Source: Candidatus Aristotella avistercoris
GTDB taxonomy: Bacteria > Bacillota > Clostridia > Oscillospirales > Ruminococcaceae
DNA length: 49,894 nucleotides
Assembly: GCA_904397835.1 (NCBI GenBank)
Contig: CAJFOV010000032.1
Location: 1 to 49,894 of the forward strand
Direction: 5' to 3'
A program made the position numbers and the translations under genes. Within the stretch, counting starts at the first letter, position 1, and the number at the start of each line of letters is the position of its first letter. Positions 1 to 8,094 of the stretch are shown one piece after another. The notes below the pieces were generated by a model. The model had not been told where the DNA came from. It searched no databases and worked only from the letters and a program-made list of their open reading frames with translations.

Positions 1-100
1 CGCCTGAGAGAACATTGAAACGTTTAGAGGGATCGGCTCTTACGAGCCGTTGTTGATGTTATAATAACCTCACGGCGTTCCCCGATGCAAAACCTCTGCT
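1..100 (-). repeat. Single copy of the structured ~110-bp repeat
   Basis: Read on the minus strand, this stretch matches the tandem repeat at 22951-23410. It shares the conserved linker GCCGTGAGGTTATTATAAC (about 63-81 here), a small hairpin with arms GGCTC/GAGCC, and the tail that runs into TTTCAATGTTCTCTCAGGCG at the window edge. The element probably continues left of base 1. Its hairpin arms differ from those of the other copies but still pair. No gene overlaps it. Whether it belongs to a larger array outside the window cannot be seen. Confidence 0.85.
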
Positions 101-541
101 CCATATGGTGTTCTTCTCCCTGCTTTCCTAGGAATTCACTTTTCCCATAAAAAGCAGCTTAATGAAAGCCCTTCCTTGCTCTGGTCTTCATCACAGCAAT
201 CATTCTCCGATGATGGCCATGGGCAATATTGGCCCCGCTCCTCTCTCATCCTTTTGTTCTTTCCGTTTTTTCACCCTGATTCTCTACCACAGCCCTCTTA
301 CTTGTTCTTATGGACAAGCCCCTTCTCCATTGTGAGATACGATCGGCCTGTGTCAAACTTATGGATTGGAGCGATCACCACTTTTTATTGGACAGGTAGA
401 TGGCAAATACCTGGTCCCTATGCAGCAGGAGAGTTCCCCCTGATTGCATTGCCTATGTATCCTGCATCTGCGCGCCGATATATCTGGAAGCTGGAGCTGA
501 TGGCCGCAGAATATAAGGGATGCTTGAAGCAATGTCCTGAC
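101..541. other. Intergenic stretch without a convincing gene
   Basis: The only open frame here (176-550, plus) would start at TTG without a good ribosome binding site. Its product is rich in Ser, Pro, Trp and Phe and resembles no family I recognise, so I treat it as non-coding. No terminator or tRNA was seen. Confidence 0.6.
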
Positions 542-569
542 TTGCCCTGACGTCACTTTGGAATATACA
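542..569 (+). promoter_or_regulatory. Weak sigma-A-like promoter for the GtrB/GtrA pair
   Basis: TTGCCC and TATACA are separated by 16 bp, ending about 28 bp before the ATG at 598. Only four of six bases match the consensus in each box, so this is a guess based on position. Confidence 0.3.
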
Positions 570-597
570 TCAAATTGAGTGGAAAGGAATCGATCCC

Positions 598-1569
598 ATG
601 AGTATCTCACTATCGGTCATTGTACCTGCTTACAACGAGCAGGATATGGTCATTCCCTGTGCACAGACCATCTCCTCCCTTTTGGAACAAGAGGGCATCC
701 CCTATGAAATCCTGTTTGTAGATGATGGCTCCAAAGATGAGACATGGCTGCGCATTCAAGATGCAAACCGCAGCAATCCCCAAGTGCGGGGATTGCGCTT
801 TTCCCGCAATTTTGGCAAGGAGGCCGCTATTCTGGCCGGCCTCTCCAATGCTCTAATTATGGCGCAACCCAGTGGGGATGGGTGCTGCGTCGTGATTGAC
901 TGCGATCTGCAGCATCCACCAGAAAAAATCGTAGAAATGTACCATCTTTGGCAGCAGGGCTATGAGGTGGTAGAAGGGGTCAAGGTCAGCCGGGGGAAAG
1001 AAAGCTTCCTCCACACCCTGTGTGCCAAATGCTTTTATGTGCTGATCAGCCGGGCGGTGCATATTGACATGTCCCGCGCCTCTGATTTTAAGCTCTTGGA
1101 CCGCAGGGCCGTCCAGGCGCTGTTGAGCCTGCCAGAGCGGAATGTATTCTTCCGGGCCCTATCTTCCTGGATCGGATTTTCCACAAAGCAGGTGGAATTT
1201 CAGGTGCAGGAGCGCACTGTGGGTCACTCCAAATGGTCCCCCTGGTCTTTGGTGCGGTATGCTGTACGCAACATCACCTCCTTTTCCACCTTTCCCATGA
1301 AAGCTGTGGCCATTTTGGGGATACTGATGCTGTTGGTGTCCGTGGTTATGGGTGGGATTGCCCTCTTCCAAAAGATTGCTGGGGTGGCTTTGGGAGGCTT
1401 TACCACAGTCATCATTCTTCAGTTGTTCATTGGCAGCATTGTGATGATCAGCTTAGGGGTCATTGGGTACTACATGGCCAAGATGTATGAGGAGATCAAA
1501 TGCCGGCCTCGGTTCATCATCTCCCAGACCTGTGGAGGGAATCAACATGTTCAAAAAACTATTGGATAA
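598..1569 (+). CDS. GT2 family polyprenyl-phosphate glycosyltransferase (GtrB/DPM1-like)
   Basis: This 323-residue protein should transfer a sugar from a nucleotide sugar to undecaprenyl phosphate on the inner face of the membrane. The N-terminal GT-A fold shows VIVPAYNE (residues 8-15), the nucleotide-binding VDDGS (41-45) and the metal-binding DCDLQHP (101-107). An SDFKLLDRR block lies in the second half of the domain. Two C-terminal hydrophobic segments (about 234-257 and 267-293) match the GtrB/YkoT/DPM1 architecture. The start has AAAGGA upstream. The next gene, GtrA-like, overlaps its end by 23 bp, the usual pairing of glycosyltransferase and flippase. The sugar and the final acceptor (teichoic acid or another envelope glycan) cannot be read from the sequence. 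Confidence 0.9.
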   Translation: MSISLSVIVPAYNEQDMVIPCAQTISSLLEQEGIPYEILFVDDGSKDETWLRIQDANRSNPQVRGLRFSRNFGKEAAILAGLSNALIMAQPSGDGCCVVIDCDLQHPPEKIVEMYHLWQQGYEVVEGVKVSRGKESFLHTLCAKCFYVLISRAVHIDMSRASDFKLLDRRAVQALLSLPERNVFFRALSSWIGFSTKQVEFQVQERTVGHSKWSPWSLVRYAVRNITSFSTFPMKAVAILGILMLLVSVVMGGIALFQKIAGVALGGFTTVIILQLFIGSIVMISLGVIGYYMAKMYEEIKCRPRFIISQTCGGNQHVQKTIG

Positions 1570-1957
1570 AACCCTTTGGAAGTTTTTGCTGGTGGGTGTG
1601 GCCAACACCCTGTTTGGCACAGCCATTATGTTCCTCTTTTATAACGTTTTTCACCTGAGCTACTGGGTCTCCTCCGCCTCCAACTACTTCTTTGGAAGTA
1701 TCCTGAGCTACTTTCTCAACAAGCACTTCACCTTCCAGAACCACAGCAAGGGGCCAAAGGTGGTCCTCAAGTTTATCCTCAACATTGTAGTGTGCTATGC
1801 TGTGGCCTATGGTCTGGCCCAACCCCTGGTGCGCTGGGCACTCTCAGGGGCCTCTGTCACCGTCCAAGACAATGTGGCCATGCTGACGGGCATGTGCTTG
1901 TTTGTGGGGCTCAATTACTTTGGCCAACGGTTCTTCGCCTTTAAGGAGGAAAAATAA
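1547..1957 (+). CDS. GtrA family membrane protein (putative glycolipid flippase)
   Basis: This 136-residue integral membrane protein has four hydrophobic segments and begins MFKKLLDKTLWKFLLVG, typical of the GtrA family. GtrA proteins are thought to flip undecaprenyl-phosphate-linked sugar made by a GtrB partner. I chose the ATG at 1547 because GGAGGG lies just upstream (about 1534) and the family signature begins there; an upstream in-frame ATG at 1463 would add 28 residues of shadow sequence. The gene overlaps the glycosyltransferase by 23 bp, so the two are almost certainly translationally coupled. The family assignment is firm; the flippase role is inferred from the family. Confidence 0.88.
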   Translation: MFKKLLDKTLWKFLLVGVANTLFGTAIMFLFYNVFHLSYWVSSASNYFFGSILSYFLNKHFTFQNHSKGPKVVLKFILNIVVCYAVAYGLAQPLVRWALSGASVTVQDNVAMLTGMCLFVGLNYFGQRFFAFKEEK

Positions 1958-1994
1958 TTCCGCCCTGGCAAAGAGGCCGCTGGCACAACTGCAA

Positions 1995-2048
1995 ATAAAA
2001 ATCCCCGGAGCCTGTCCGCAATTGGGACAAAACTCCGGGAATTTTTGC
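1995..2048. terminator. Bidirectional intrinsic terminator between gtrA-like gene and enolase
   Basis: A hairpin with arms CCCCGGAG and CTCCGGG is flanked by A-rich sequence on the left and TTTTT on the right. It can serve both convergent genes, the GtrA-like gene from the left and eno from the right. Confidence 0.8.
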
Positions 2049-2135
2049 GTTCCAGGGGCACAAACTGACAGGGCAGGGAATGACGCCACCTGGTTGCGGC
2101 GCGGTCCTGGAAGGTGAGACAACCATTCCTCCCGC

Positions 2136-3431
2136 CTATGAGCCCCAGCGCGCCCGTTCTGCCAGGTCGTTGGAATAGATCGCGTTGGGGCCCAGGGCCT
2201 CCTCCAGCCGCAGAAGCTGGTTGTACTTGGCCACCCGCTCCCCTCTGGCAGGGGCCCCAGCCTTGAGAAGCGCCCCACCCCAGGCCACTGCAAGGTCTGC
2301 AATGCTGCTGTCCATGGTCTCGCCGGAGCGGTGGGAGAACATACAGGTATAGCCCGCCCCCTGTGCCATCCGGACGGTCTGCAGGGTCTCGGTGAGGGTT
2401 CCAATCTGGTTGGGCTTGATGAGGATTCCATTGCCGCACCCCTGGCGGATGCCCTGTTCCAGGCGGGCCGGGTTGGTGGTAAATAGGTCGTCCCCAATGA
2501 GGAGCAGACGGCCCCCCAGCCGGCCGGTCAGCTGACGCCAACCGCCCCAGTCCGTCTCCCCCAGCCCGTCCTCCAGGGTGAGGATGGGATACGCCTGGGC
2601 CAGGTCCTCCCAGTGGGCAATGAGCTCCTGGGCCGTATATACCTTTCCCGACTTGGGCAGGCGGTACATGCCCTCCTGGTACCAGCTGCTGGCGGCGGCA
2701 TCCAAGCCCAAAAAGATGTCCACACCGGGGCGGTAGCCCGCCTGGCGGATGGCCCGGAGCAGCCACTCCAGGGCCTCCCGCTCTTGGGGGAAGCTGGGGG
2801 CAAAGCCTCCCTCATCCCCCACGGCGGTGGAATAGCCCTGGCCCTCCAACAGCCGTCCCAGGGCGTGGTACACCTCCACACCCCAGCGCACCGCCTCATG
2901 GAGGTTCGGCGCCCCCAGGGGTAGGATCAAAAACTCCTGAAGATCCAAATTGTTGTTGGCGTGGCTCCCACCATTGATGAGATTCATGGCGGGGACAGGC
3001 AGCCGGTTGCAGTGGGTCCCGCCCACAAACCGGTACAGGGGCAGGCCCAGGGCGCTGCTGGCCGCCTTGGCACAGGCCAGGGAGACCGCCAGGGTGGCAT
3101 TGGCCCCCAGGTTGCTCTTGTCCAGCGTGCCGTCCAGCCCCTGAAGGAGGGCGTCAATGGTTACGCTGTCCCCGGCATCCTGCCCCAGAAGGGTGCGGGC
3201 GATGGGCCCGCGGATATGGGCCACCGCCCTTCGCACACCCAGCCCGTCATAGCGGGATCGTTCCCCGTCCCGGCACTCCTTGGCTTCTGCCCGGCCGGTG
3301 GAGGCCCCTGATGGCACACTGGCGCGGCCCACGGCGCCTGCGGCAAGTTTGACCACCGCCTCCACTGTGGGGTTACCCCGGGAGTCCAAAATCTCCCGGG
3401 CGGTGATATGAACAATGGATCGGCTGTTCAT
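2136..3431 (-). CDS. eno: Enolase (phosphopyruvate hydratase)
   Basis: This enzyme interconverts 2-phosphoglycerate and phosphoenolpyruvate in glycolysis. At 431 residues it has normal length. Visible landmarks are SGASTG (41-46), the acid-base VGDEGGFAP (204-212), metal ligands D244, E287 and D314, the catalytic lysine in LIKPNQIGTLTET (K339), and SHRSGET (366-372). I use the ATG at 3431, preceded by AGAGGAG; the longer frame to 3683 adds 84 residues with no family counterpart. Compared with typical clostridial enolases it has substitutions near the conserved blocks, for example CRDG instead of LRDG and LEDGLGETDW. No other glycolytic gene is adjacent, so it may be a second, divergent copy. 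Activity is still expected because every catalytic residue is present. Confidence 0.93.
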   Translation of the reverse strand: MNSRSIVHITAREILDSRGNPTVEAVVKLAAGAVGRASVPSGASTGRAEAKECRDGERSRYDGLGVRRAVAHIRGPIARTLLGQDAGDSVTIDALLQGLDGTLDKSNLGANATLAVSLACAKAASSALGLPLYRFVGGTHCNRLPVPAMNLINGGSHANNNLDLQEFLILPLGAPNLHEAVRWGVEVYHALGRLLEGQGYSTAVGDEGGFAPSFPQEREALEWLLRAIRQAGYRPGVDIFLGLDAAASSWYQEGMYRLPKSGKVYTAQELIAHWEDLAQAYPILTLEDGLGETDWGGWRQLTGRLGGRLLLIGDDLFTTNPARLEQGIRQGCGNGILIKPNQIGTLTETLQTVRMAQGAGYTCMFSHRSGETMDSSIADLAVAWGGALLKAGAPARGERVAKYNQLLRLEEALGPNAIYSNDLAERARWGS

Positions 3432-3732
3432 GGCTGTTTCTCCTCTCATTTGGATGGCATCCTCCGGCCACCTGTAGAGGCGGGGGGGGCATTTTTGTCT
3501 CCGGGGACTGGAACCATACCAAAATTTTGTTTCAAAAAATTCCTTGGCGTTAGTTTTGCTCAAAGTTTGACCAGTATGCCCGCAAGATTTTGCTCTGCTA
3601 CTCTTTTCCAACCCCACAATGGGTATCTTTTTTCGACAGGCGGCGCACACTAGCACAGAACGGCGCTGCCGTTTGACGGTCAAATTCCCTTGGCCGCCTG
3701 CAAACCAGCAAAACCATGTGGGAGGTCACACC
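3432..3732. promoter_or_regulatory. Divergent intergenic region between eno and the deacetylase gene
   Basis: This 301-bp stretch must hold the promoters of two divergent genes. I could not place either with confidence. A TTGACG sits near 3674 but has no good -10 at normal spacing, and no clear forespore sigma-G box was recognised. No small ORF with a ribosome binding site was seen. Confidence 0.4.
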
Positions 3733-4719
3733 ATGAAACGGAAATCTTTTTGGGCGCTGACGTTGGCGCTGCTGCTACTGGCACTGCCCCTGGCCGGCTG
3801 CTCCGCCTGCCAGGCTGAGGAGGACTTGAGCTCGGATCTCTCTGGGATCGGCAGCTCCATCAACTCCCAGTTGGACGAGTCTGCCGACTCCTTGAGCGAC
3901 GCCGCATCGGACAAGGATCTGCAGGACCACTGGGACGATGAGAACACCTCGGACAGCACCGAGAACTCCACCCACAGCAGCTCCAAGGCCGCTATGAGCA
4001 CCGATTTGGATCAAATCGGTGCTCTCAGCAACAAGGCCCAAGGGTGGGGCCCGGGCAGAAACATGGATGAGAACAACCGCCCTGTGGCGGCGGAACAGTT
4101 CCAAGAAAAATATGGCCAATACGACGCGGACTTCATCGGCGCCGAGGAGGAAAAGGTGGTCTACCTCACCTTTGATGAGGGGTATGAAAACGGCTACACC
4201 AGCAAAATCCTGGATGTCCTGAAGGAAAAACAGGTCAGCGCCGTCTTTTTTATCACCATGCACTATGCCAAGTCCAACCCGGACCTGGTCCAGCGGATGG
4301 TGGACGAGGGTCACGTCATCGGCAACCACAGCACCAAACATCCCAATTTTACAGAGATCTCCCTGGAGCGGGCCCAGACCGAGCTGCAGGAACTCCACGA
4401 CTATATGAAGGAGACCTATGGCTATGAGATGACCCTCTTCCGCTTTCCGGAGGGGGCCTTCACAGAACAGATGCTGGCCCTGGTGCAGTCTATGAACTAC
4501 CGCAGCGTCTTCTGGAGCTACGCCTATCAGGACTGGGATGCCAGCAAGCAGATCGGGGCGGACCAGGCCTATGAAAAGCTCATGGGTGCCCTGCACCCGG
4601 GGGCCATCTATCTGCTCCACGCGGTCTCCCAGGACAACGCCAACTGCCTGGGGAATGTGATTGACTCCATCCGCAGCCAGGGCTACACCATCGCCGCCTA
4701 TGATCTGGGGACCGATTGA
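3733..4719 (+). CDS. PdaA-like polysaccharide deacetylase lipoprotein
   Basis: This is a 328-residue exported enzyme of the NodB/CE4 fold. It has a signal peptide ending in the lipobox LAGC (about residues 19-22), so it should be lipid-anchored. A Ser/Asp/Glu-rich linker (about 27-85) follows, then the deacetylase domain with YLTFDEGYENGYT, the metal-binding HSTKHPNF, and a late LLHAVSQD histidine. The TFDxGYENGYT signature is that of PdaA, the delta-lactam-forming N-acetylmuramic acid deacetylase of spore cortex. The first motif has Asp-Glu-Gly where many CE4 enzymes have Asp-Asp-Gly, which PdaA-type proteins tolerate. The start is the ATG preceded by GGAGGT at 3721. The PdaA-like assignment is good, but a role in cortex rather than vegetative peptidoglycan is inferred. 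Confidence 0.87.
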   Translation: MKRKSFWALTLALLLLALPLAGCSACQAEEDLSSDLSGIGSSINSQLDESADSLSDAASDKDLQDHWDDENTSDSTENSTHSSSKAAMSTDLDQIGALSNKAQGWGPGRNMDENNRPVAAEQFQEKYGQYDADFIGAEEEKVVYLTFDEGYENGYTSKILDVLKEKQVSAVFFITMHYAKSNPDLVQRMVDEGHVIGNHSTKHPNFTEISLERAQTELQELHDYMKETYGYEMTLFRFPEGAFTEQMLALVQSMNYRSVFWSYAYQDWDASKQIGADQAYEKLMGALHPGAIYLLHAVSQDNANCLGNVIDSIRSQGYTIAAYDLGTD

Positions 4720-4826
4720 TTCTAAAAGGAATCATGCCCCTCGCGCACCATTTTCCAGCGGACCTGGGGCTCCCTCGGACGGGCATCCCCCACCCGAAGC
4801 AGGCCTGCAACAATCCACACAACCGA

Positions 4827-4867
4827 GCGGGCGGCAATCCAATTGGATTGCCACCCGCCCTTCTGTT
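4827..4867 (+). terminator. Intrinsic terminator downstream of the deacetylase
   Basis: A near-perfect 14-bp stem starts GCGGGCGGCAATCC at 4827. The loop is AATT, the second arm ends at 4858, and a short T-rich tail (TTCTGTTT) follows. It lies about 107 bp after the stop codon. Confidence 0.75.
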
Positions 4868-4996
4868 TCAATGGAAAGACCAGATAGGCCTCCTATTTGC
4901 GTGGGGGACAGCGCCTTTCCGACCCAAACCCTTGTGCAACCTATATCACAATGGACAGAAGATTTCCAATATTTTAACAAATTTTTAAAAAACATG
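4868..4996. other. Intergenic, no gene seen
   Basis: The 4720-5254 gap contains the terminator at 4827-4867, the promoter at 4997-5025 and the near-palindrome at 5037-5052. The remaining part is AT-rich and shows no ORF with a ribosome binding site. Confidence 0.5.
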
Positions 4997-5025
4997 TTGA
5001 CTTCCAACCGGAAACGTGATTTACT
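4997..5025 (+). promoter_or_regulatory. Sigma-A-like promoter for the SGNH membrane protein
   Basis: TTGACT is followed after 17 bp by TTTACT. The predicted start point near 5032 leaves a leader of about 220 nt before the gene at 5255. Confidence 0.5.
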
Positions 5026-5036
5026 GGAATCGTAAA

Positions 5037-5052
5037 TTGGTTGGCCAGCCAA
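5037..5052. promoter_or_regulatory. Near-palindrome downstream of the SGNH promoter
   Basis: TTGGTTGGCCAGCCAA is a 16-bp inverted repeat with one mismatched pair, placed just after the predicted transcription start. It could be an operator. No regulator is adjacent, so this is positional inference only. Confidence 0.35.
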
Positions 5053-5254
5053 TAAATAAATGCTTGGGGGCCGTTTCTCCATCAAGTTGTATCATAGTGC
5101 GAATCACTCAGATATGGTAAAACGGGAGGGGACGGACTGCAAGCACAATGTTCTCCTGGGCACCTAATCATAGGAGATAAAGCCTGGGGGAAACAGTGCC
5201 CTATCGCAAGATTCTAAGGGGTATTACACTAAAAGAGGAAAGGGAGGAAAAACT

Positions 5255-7039
5255 ATGGATGCAATCATCCAAGCTATGGCTGAGTTCGTCAATTGGTTGT
5301 GCTATCTTCCAATTTGTGAACCCATTTTTAACCTGATAGGCGGTCTCCTGAACATCGCTCCAGAGACAGTCACCCGCTATGTGGCCAGAGCGTTTGAAAG
5401 GAACTTCTACGATGCTCTGCCCATCTGGGCCGGTTGTATCGTGTTGCCCATTATCATTCTGATCCTACTGAAGATTTTGGGCTTTCTTAACCCCGGTAAC
5501 CTGCCCGGAAAGGGAAAGTTGCCCAAGCAGGATTCAACACTGGAGGGTAAACACATCATCTTTCTGGGTTCCTCGGTCACCAAGGGTATGGCTGCCCAGG
5601 GGAGAAGCTTTGTGGATATGCTCGCCGACAGCTATGGTGTTAAAGCTTATAAAGAGGCTGTCTCCGGGACAACTTTAGTAGAAAGCGGCAGCAAGAGCTA
5701 CATCGCCAGGCTCCAGGCTATTGATCCCAAAGCCCCCTGCGATTTGTTTGTGTGCCAGTTGTCTACCAACGATGCAACCAAGAAAAAAACGTTGGGCACC
5801 GTGACTGAAGGAAAGAACAAATCCGACTTTGACACCAAGACCGTCTGCGGCGCCATCGAGTACATCATCGCCTATGTCAAAGAGACCTGGAACTGCCCGG
5901 TAGTGTTCTATACCAACCCGGAGTACCCTTCCCCTGCCTATTCGGATATGGTAGAGGCTCTGAAAAAGATTGCAAGAAAATGGCAGGTTCAAGTTATTGA
6001 CCTGTGGAGTGATCGGGAGATCAATGACAAAGCCCACAAGAAGTATACCTATATGAACGATAAAATTCATCCCACCAAAAAGGGATATGCCTTATGGACG
6101 CCAATTTTTGCGGATGCGCTGGCTGCCGTGATTGCCGGGGATCCCGTTCCCGCCCGGGCAAAAAAAGAGCCCGCCCCCAAAAAAGAAACATTGAAAAAGC
6201 GCAAGACCCGGCGCCTGGTTCTTCGCATCGTGGCCATTTTGATGGCGGTACTCCTGCTGTTTGTAGCCTTCTTGGCAACAGCTGGTATTATTCACATCAT
6301 CCAGATGTTTGGTTTTAACCATCCGGGCAATGGCCCTGAATATGCTTTGTCCCAAGTGGAAGTGCTGGAAGATAGCCCCTTGAAGGGTATGAAAGCTCTT
6401 GGCGTGGGGTCCTCGGTGCTGGCTGGTACCGCCTCAAAGGGAGTTGGCCCCGGTGAGTATTTCTGTGCCCTTAACGGCATGGAATACACCAAGGAGTGCG
6501 CCGTGGGCACGTCCGTCACTTCCACCACCCGGCCAACACTGGATGGGCTGGGCACCTATCTGCCTCGTATGATGCAGCATACTGCCGAGGAGGACTTTGA
6601 TATGGTCTTTGTTCAGTTGGGCACCAACGATTGTGCCGACTGGGTTGTCGTGGGAGAACCGGGCGAGGAGGCCTCGCTAGATCTGGCCGATTACGATGAA
6701 TACACCTACTGCGGCGCGATGCAGAGCATGATAGCTTATGCCATCAACACCTGGGGGGAGGATACAAGCGTCTTTATCTTCTCCAACACGCGGTTTGAGG
6801 ACAAGAATGTGGATAAGTATGACCAAATGGTGACCATGACCCAGGAAATCTGCGATAAATGGGAGCAAGCTGGTTACAATGTATATCTGATTGATATGTG
6901 GAACGATGCCGAGCTCAACGATGTACCGGCGGATCTGGTTGATCTGTACGGTGCCGGCGAGATTCATCCTCGCCAGGCGGGCTACTTGGTTTGGTGGATG
7001 CCCTTCTGGAATGAGGTTATTTGGCCGCTGTACCAGTAA
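5255..7039 (+). CDS. Membrane protein with two tandem SGNH-hydrolase domains
   Basis: This 594-residue protein has two SGNH (GDSL-type) esterase domains, each preceded by a membrane segment. An N-terminal amphipathic region and TM1 (about 57-77) lead to domain 1: FLGSSVTKG (nucleophile S107), QLSTND, and NDKIHPTKKGY with D269 and H272. A Lys/Pro/Glu-rich linker and TM2 (about 326-352) lead to domain 2: GVGSSVLAG, QLGTNDCAD, and GEIHP with H571. In domain 2 the catalytic Asp of DxxH is Gly568, so that domain may be inactive or use the neighbouring Glu569. SGNH enzymes cleave acyl esters on sugars, lipids or peptidoglycan; the substrate here is unknown. The gene has a strong GGGAGG and its own promoter and terminator. 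A third-domain remnant follows directly. Confidence 0.85.
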   Translation: MDAIIQAMAEFVNWLCYLPICEPIFNLIGGLLNIAPETVTRYVARAFERNFYDALPIWAGCIVLPIIILILLKILGFLNPGNLPGKGKLPKQDSTLEGKHIIFLGSSVTKGMAAQGRSFVDMLADSYGVKAYKEAVSGTTLVESGSKSYIARLQAIDPKAPCDLFVCQLSTNDATKKKTLGTVTEGKNKSDFDTKTVCGAIEYIIAYVKETWNCPVVFYTNPEYPSPAYSDMVEALKKIARKWQVQVIDLWSDREINDKAHKKYTYMNDKIHPTKKGYALWTPIFADALAAVIAGDPVPARAKKEPAPKKETLKKRKTRRLVLRIVAILMAVLLLFVAFLATAGIIHIIQMFGFNHPGNGPEYALSQVEVLEDSPLKGMKALGVGSSVLAGTASKGVGPGEYFCALNGMEYTKECAVGTSVTSTTRPTLDGLGTYLPRMMQHTAEEDFDMVFVQLGTNDCADWVVVGEPGEEASLDLADYDEYTYCGAMQSMIAYAINTWGEDTSVFIFSNTRFEDKNVDKYDQMVTMTQEICDKWEQAGYNVYLIDMWNDAELNDVPADLVDLYGAGEIHPRQAGYLVWWMPFWNEVIWPLYQ

Positions 7040-7040
7040 G

Positions 7041-7226
7041 GTACCTTATCACCATAACTTTGAACTGCTGGATCCGTGGCACAACGACGTCATGTATGAG
7101 GGTGTTGAGACCGGCGGCGACCTGTGGCGCTCCTACATGAGCGACGCCATCCATCCCACCAAGAAAGGCTACCTGGAGTGGTGGGGTCCCTACATCGAGG
7201 AGAAGCTCTTCGAAATGCTGGGCTAA
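7041..7226 (+). pseudogene. C-terminal remnant of a third SGNH-hydrolase domain
   Basis: Directly after the stop of the two-domain gene, and in another frame, about 61 codons read through to a TAA at 7224. They encode the end of another SGNH domain: a LLDPWHNDV block, then SDAIHPTKKGYLEWWGPY, closely resembling the end of domain 1 (NDKIHPTKKGY). The DxxH catalytic pair is intact. There is no start codon with a ribosome binding site and no N-terminal half, so this is the leftover of a gene or domain truncated by deletion or recombination. It shares the strong terminator at 7274. Confidence 0.75.
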
Positions 7227-7273
7227 TCCCCATGCTGCAATAAGAAAAATACACTCCTTTGCCAATGTCCTTT

Positions 7274-7315
7274 TGGGATCGGGTTCCGCCTCAGGAACCC
7301 GATCCCACTTTTTTA
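7274..7315 (+). terminator. Strong intrinsic terminator after the SGNH locus
   Basis: A perfect 14-bp stem (TGGGATCGGGTTCC at 7274-7287 with its complement at 7294-7307) has a 6-nt loop and is followed by CTTTTTT. Confidence 0.9.
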
Positions 7316-7590
7316 CAGATCTTTGGTCATAAAAAGGGCGTGGTCAAAAGCCACACCCCAACCGTTCAAACACCATTTCCTATTATTCACGAAAAGGCCT
7401 GTCCTCCATGTCTATAAAAAATCCATCTTCCAGATGGATCCATCGTTTGTGGATGCACCACTCTGTCAAAGTGCTCCATTGGGTGTCGTGCGGGCTGGAG
7501 TACTGACGCTCCAACCCGCCTCTCTCCCGTAGGATCCAGCGGTCCAGTCCCTTTCAAACCTCCATGGGGCCAGCGTCTTTCCAACGGTTC

Positions 7591-7854
7591 TTATGATTTC
7601 CCCTGGCGCATTTTGGCGTATTTTTCCTTGGTGGCAAGGCCACCGCGGATGTGCCGCTCCTGTTTGTTCTGTAACAGCACCGCCTTCACCTGGCTCTGCA
7701 GGGAGGGGCTGATCTTTTCCAGGCGCTCTGCCACGTCCTTATGTACGGTACTCTTGGAGACATCAAACTGTTTGGCCGTCTGGCGGACGGTGGCATTGTT
7801 GTCGATAATATATTTTGCAAGAATCACCGCACGTTCCTCTGGTAAGCCTTTCAC
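7591..7854 (-). CDS. spoIIID: Sporulation transcription factor SpoIIID
   Basis: This is a small helix-turn-helix protein that, in the mother cell, activates and represses genes of the sigma-E regulon. At 87 residues it has family length. The core reads ATVRQTAKQFDVSKSTVHKDV, the SpoIIID recognition helix, and the end reads RHIRGGLATKEKYAKM, also characteristic. I place the start at the GTG at 7854 (MKGLPEERA), because AGAGG lies 8-10 bp upstream and clostridial SpoIIID proteins begin MKG/MKD. The GTG at 7863 would be only one base from that same Shine-Dalgarno sequence. The gene stands alone. I could not fix a sigma-E promoter upstream. Its presence marks the organism as a spore former. Confidence 0.95.
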   Translation of the reverse strand: MKGLPEERAVILAKYIIDNNATVRQTAKQFDVSKSTVHKDVAERLEKISPSLQSQVKAVLLQNKQERHIRGGLATKEKYAKMRQGKS

Positions 7855-7995
7855 CGCGAACACCTCTTCCGCTTTTTACTCTTGTGGAATATATATGCGC
7901 TTTCAAAAGAGTGGTATGCCCCCAGCGCAAAATTTTCCCCACTTGGCGAAATGGGGTAAAATTTTCAAAATTCCCCTTGAACGCGGTCCATTCCC

Positions 7996-8024
7996 TTGCG
8001 GCAAACCTGGTCGAATGCTATACT
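7996..8024 (+). promoter_or_regulatory. Promoter for the zinc-ribbon membrane protein
   Basis: TTGCGG and TATACT are separated by exactly 17 bp, about 70 bp before the ATG at 8095. The -10 box is strong and the -35 matches only in TTG. Confidence 0.5.
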
Positions 8025-8094
8025 ATTTTTAAAAATATGGGAATCCTTTGAAGCATCGCGCTTCCAAGTGTTCGAACATGAAGGAGTTGATTTG

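Noticed and set aside
176-550. 124-codon plus-strand frame upstream of the glycosyltransferase
   Set aside because: It has a TTG start without a Shine-Dalgarno, unusual composition and no recognisable family.
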